Shown here one piece after another: positions 53,174 to 55,172 of a stretch of 55,172 bases of DNA. A model generated the notes under the pieces. The model was not told the origin of the DNA. It did not search any database and saw only the letters and a list, made by a program, of their open reading frames with translations. The translations under genes and the position numbers were made by a program. The DNA comes from Embleya scabrispora DSM 41855 (lineage in GTDB: Bacteria; Actinomycetota; Actinomycetes; Streptomycetales; Streptomycetaceae). Each line of letters begins with the position of its first letter. Within the stretch, counting starts at the first letter, position 1. The stretch covers positions 1 through 55,172 of the forward strand of contig NZ_KB889701.1 of the NCBI RefSeq assembly GCF_000372745.1. Direction: 5' to 3'.

Positions 53174-54643
53174 ATGGAGCAGCACGCCGACGCCACGACC
53201 GAGGGCGCCTTCGACCCGGAGGCGTGGGAGGCGGGCTACGACCCCGAGGAATGGGTCGACCTGGACGGGGACGCCCCCGACCGAGGCGAGCACGGCGACG
53301 AGTCCGGCGGACCGCTGCCGGTGCTCGCCGTCGTGGGCCGACCCAACGTGGGCAAGTCCACGCTGGTCAACCGGATCATCGGGCGCCGCGAAGCGGTCGT
53401 GGAGGACACCCCCGGGGTGACCCGCGACCGCGTGTACTACGAGGCCACCTGGAACGGCCGACGGTTCACCGTGGTCGACACCGGCGGCTGGGAGCGCGAC
53501 GTGGTCGGGATCGACCTGTCGGTCGCGGTCCAGGCCGAATACGCGATCGACTCGGCGGACGCGGTGATGTTCGTGGTCGACGCGATCGTCGGCCCCACCG
53601 ACAGCGACGAGGCCGTCGTCAGGGTGCTGCGCAAGTCCGGCAAGCCGGTCGTGCTGGCCGCCAACAAGGTCGACAACATGGCGCAGGAGGCGGACGCCGC
53701 CGCGCTGTGGTCGCTGGGCCTGGGCCAGCCCTGGCCGGTCTCGGCCGTGCACGGCCGAGGCAGCGGCGACCTGCTCGACGCCGCGCTGGCGGTGCTGCCG
53801 GAGGCCCCCGCGCAGCGCTTCGGCGTGATGGAGGGCGGCCCGCGCCGGGTCGCGCTGCTCGGCCGCCCGAACGTGGGCAAGTCGAGCATGCTGAACAAGG
53901 TCGCCGGCGAGAACCGGGTGGTCGTGGACAAGGTCGCGGGCACCACCCGCGACCCGGTCGACGAACTGATCCAGCTCGGCGGCAAGACCTGGAAGTTCAT
54001 CGACACCGCGGGCATCCGGCGGCGGGTGCACCTGACCCAGGGCGCCGACTTCTACGCGTCGCTGCGCACCACGGCCGCGCTGGAGAAGGCCGAGGTCGGG
54101 GTGATCCTGATCGACGCCAGCGAGCGGCTGACCGAGCAGGACACCCGGATCATCTCGCTCGCGGTCGAGGCGGGGCGCGCGATCGTGATCGCGTACAACA
54201 AGTGGGACCTGATGGACGAGGAGCGCCGCTACTACCTCGAACGCGAGATCGAGCAGGACCTGGTCCAGGTCACCTGGGCGCCCCGGGTGAACGTGTCGGC
54301 GCTGACCGGCCGGCACATGGAGAAGCTGGTCCCGGCCATCGAGACCGCGCTGGCCAGCTGGGAGAAGCGCATTCCCACCGGCCAGCTGAACGCGTTCCTG
54401 GGCACGCTGGTGGCCTCCCACCCGCACCCGATCCGCGGTGGCAAGCAGCCGCGCATCCTGTTCGGCACCCAGGCGGGCACCAAGCCGCCCCGCTTCGTGC
54501 TGTTCACCAGCGGCTTCCTGGAGGCTGGCTACCGCCGCTTCATCGAGCGCCGGCTGCGCGAGGAATTCGGCTTCCCGGGCACGCCGATCGAGATCCGGAT
54601 GAAGGTCAGGGAGAAGCGCGGCCGCAACAAGACCGGTCGCTGA
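53174..54643 (+). CDS. der: Ribosome-assembly GTPase Der (EngA)
   Basis: The product is about 489 residues. Two tandem GTPase domains each have G1 (GRPNVGKST at 55-63; GRPNVGKSS at about 230), G3 (DTGG, DTAG) and G4 (NKVD, NKWD), with a C-terminal KH-like domain ([17 protein letters not shown]). It aids maturation of the 50S subunit. A short acidic N-terminal extension of about 45 residues is typical of streptomycetes. GAGGAA precedes ATG 53174. Confidence 0.97.
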   Translation: MEQHADATTEGAFDPEAWEAGYDPEEWVDLDGDAPDRGEHGDESGGPLPVLAVVGRPNVGKSTLVNRIIGRREAVVEDTPGVTRDRVYYEATWNGRRFTVVDTGGWERDVVGIDLSVAVQAEYAIDSADAVMFVVDAIVGPTDSDEAVVRVLRKSGKPVVLAANKVDNMAQEADAAALWSLGLGQPWPVSAVHGRGSGDLLDAALAVLPEAPAQRFGVMEGGPRRVALLGRPNVGKSSMLNKVAGENRVVVDKVAGTTRDPVDELIQLGGKTWKFIDTAGIRRRVHLTQGADFYASLRTTAALEKAEVGVILIDASERLTEQDTRIISLAVEAGRAIVIAYNKWDLMDEERRYYLEREIEQDLVQVTWAPRVNVSALTGRHMEKLVPAIETALASWEKRIPTGQLNAFLGTLVASHPHPIRGGKQPRILFGTQAGTKPPRFVLFTSGFLEAGYRRFIERRLREEFGFPGTPIEIRMKVREKRGRNKTGR

Positions 54644-54666
54644 CCATGTAGTCGCCGACCACGCAC

Positions 54667-54709
54667 ACGAGGAGGGCCCGGACGCCGGTGGCGTCCGGGC
54701 CCTCCTCGT
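54667..54709. terminator. Bidirectional hairpin terminator
   Basis: A perfect 20-bp stem (54667-54686 with 54690-54709) with a 3-base loop sits between the converging der and hypothetical genes. ACGAGGAGGG opens the stem. Confidence 0.94.
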
Positions 54710-54739
54710 TTCCCGCCGGCTTCGCCCGGTCGAGGCACA

Positions 54740-55102
54740 TCAGAGCGGCAGGTGGCCGTGCGGGGCGGGTACGCGCGGGGGTTGGGCGGGCACCAGCGAG
54801 GCGCCGCGGTGTCGGCCGTACGTGGTGTAGCCGCCCTGGGTGGGCAGCGAGAAGTTCGGGAACGGCGGATCCTGCGCGTACGAGTGGCTGATCGCCGCGG
54901 GCGCGCCATAGGACGGGCGGCCCGCCGCGAAGTCCTCGTTCGAGCGCTCGTGCGGGACGGCGCGGAACATCCGCCGCCACTCGGTCTCCAGCGCGTTGTA
55001 GATCGGCGTCAGAACGTCGTGGGTAGGCGCCGCGGGAGCCCCCACGGCGACGACGGGATGGCCGAGGGCCCGACTGCTGATGGAGTCGTCGAAACTGAAC
55101 AT
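54740..55102 (-). CDS. Conserved streptomycete hypothetical protein
   Basis: The product is about 120 residues from ATG 55102 (MFSFDDSISSRAL). The section RALGHPVVAVGAPAAPTHDVLTPIYNALETEWRR is what I remember from the gene following der in Streptomyces. The C-terminus is Pro/Gly/His-rich and probably disordered. A GTG at 55129 would add nine residues; no clear ribosome site supports either start. Function unknown. Confidence 0.7.
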   Translation of the reverse strand: MFSFDDSISSRALGHPVVAVGAPAAPTHDVLTPIYNALETEWRRMFRAVPHERSNEDFAAGRPSYGAPAAISHSYAQDPPFPNFSLPTQGGYTTYGRHRGASLVPAQPPRVPAPHGHLPL

Positions 55103-55172
55103 ATCTGGCCCAACGACCGAAGCGGCCACCGGTTGCGGGGGCGATGTCGGGCGGTTTGGGTGGGTGCGGGGG

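Noticed and set aside
1-55172. CRISPR arrays, tRNA, rRNA and prophage genes
   Set aside because: No regularly spaced direct repeats, no cloverleaf or rRNA core sequences recognised, and no capsid, portal or integrase genes apart from the xerD relic.

Overview
The window is high-GC actinobacterial DNA. Gene content and order of its core blocks (steA, a MctB-type protein, murJ, pyrG, Nudix, ald, parA, scpA, scpB, rluB, then tyrA, cmk, plsC, der) point to the Streptomyces/Kitasatospora relatives (Streptomycetaceae or a close sister). The genus cannot be told from the sequence. GTGA and ATGA start/stop overlaps and GTG/TTG starts are common throughout.

Layout. (1) 1-9.0 kb is an accessory block: a predicted DUF457-type membrane hydrolase, a lectin-like protein, a SAM methyltransferase, two small unknowns, and a minus-strand operon of membrane protein, histidine kinase and response regulator. 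A composite palindromic repeat of about 172 bp lies at the very left edge and again, inverted, at 8272-8444. It is followed by a 91/83/98-bp tandem repeat whose length varies by a 7-bp word. (2) 9.1-15.6 kb is a tightly overlapped envelope and division cluster: SteA, MctB-like, MraY/WecA-like, MurJ and a GT4 glycosyltransferase. (3) 15.9-20.0 kb holds a GH15 trehalase/glucoamylase-type enzyme and CTP synthase. (4) 20.1-23.7 kb is a second accessory block. It has a DUF397/XRE pair divergent from an HATPase, followed by a PCMT-type methyltransferase gene broken in two. A segment of about 0.9 kb, carrying an Imm51-type immunity gene and an unknown gene in reverse orientation, sits inside the break. 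(5) 23.7-33.5 kb is the Nudix, NB-ARC/TPR, alanine dehydrogenase, [decayed xerD], parA, RHH protein, scpA, scpB and rluB chromosome-maintenance block. (6) 33.8-50.2 kb is a seven-gene, apparently single-transcript system. It encodes a secreted and membrane-anchored vWA protein, a giant tubulin/FtsZ-like GTPase with a charged tail, a four-helix membrane protein, a compact protein kinase, and three proteins sharing a paralogous N-terminal module, one of which carries a zinc-ribbon-like segment and a P-loop GTPase domain. (7) 50.5-55.1 kb returns to core genes: tyrA (reversed), cmk, plsC, der and a conserved unknown.

The main candidate for an under-described biological system is block 6. It combines a surface sensor-like subunit, a predicted filament-forming GTPase, a kinase and a triplicated regulatory module around a second GTPase. 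It lies where, from memory, related genomes carry only core genes. I recall comparative-genomic families named after GTPase-associated proteins that look like these N-terminal modules, so parts of the system may already have family names. I know of no established function for the whole. Secondary points of interest are the split methyltransferase with an orphan immunity gene, the xerD relic at what I believe is its ancestral position, and a 27-residue ORF with strong coding bias.
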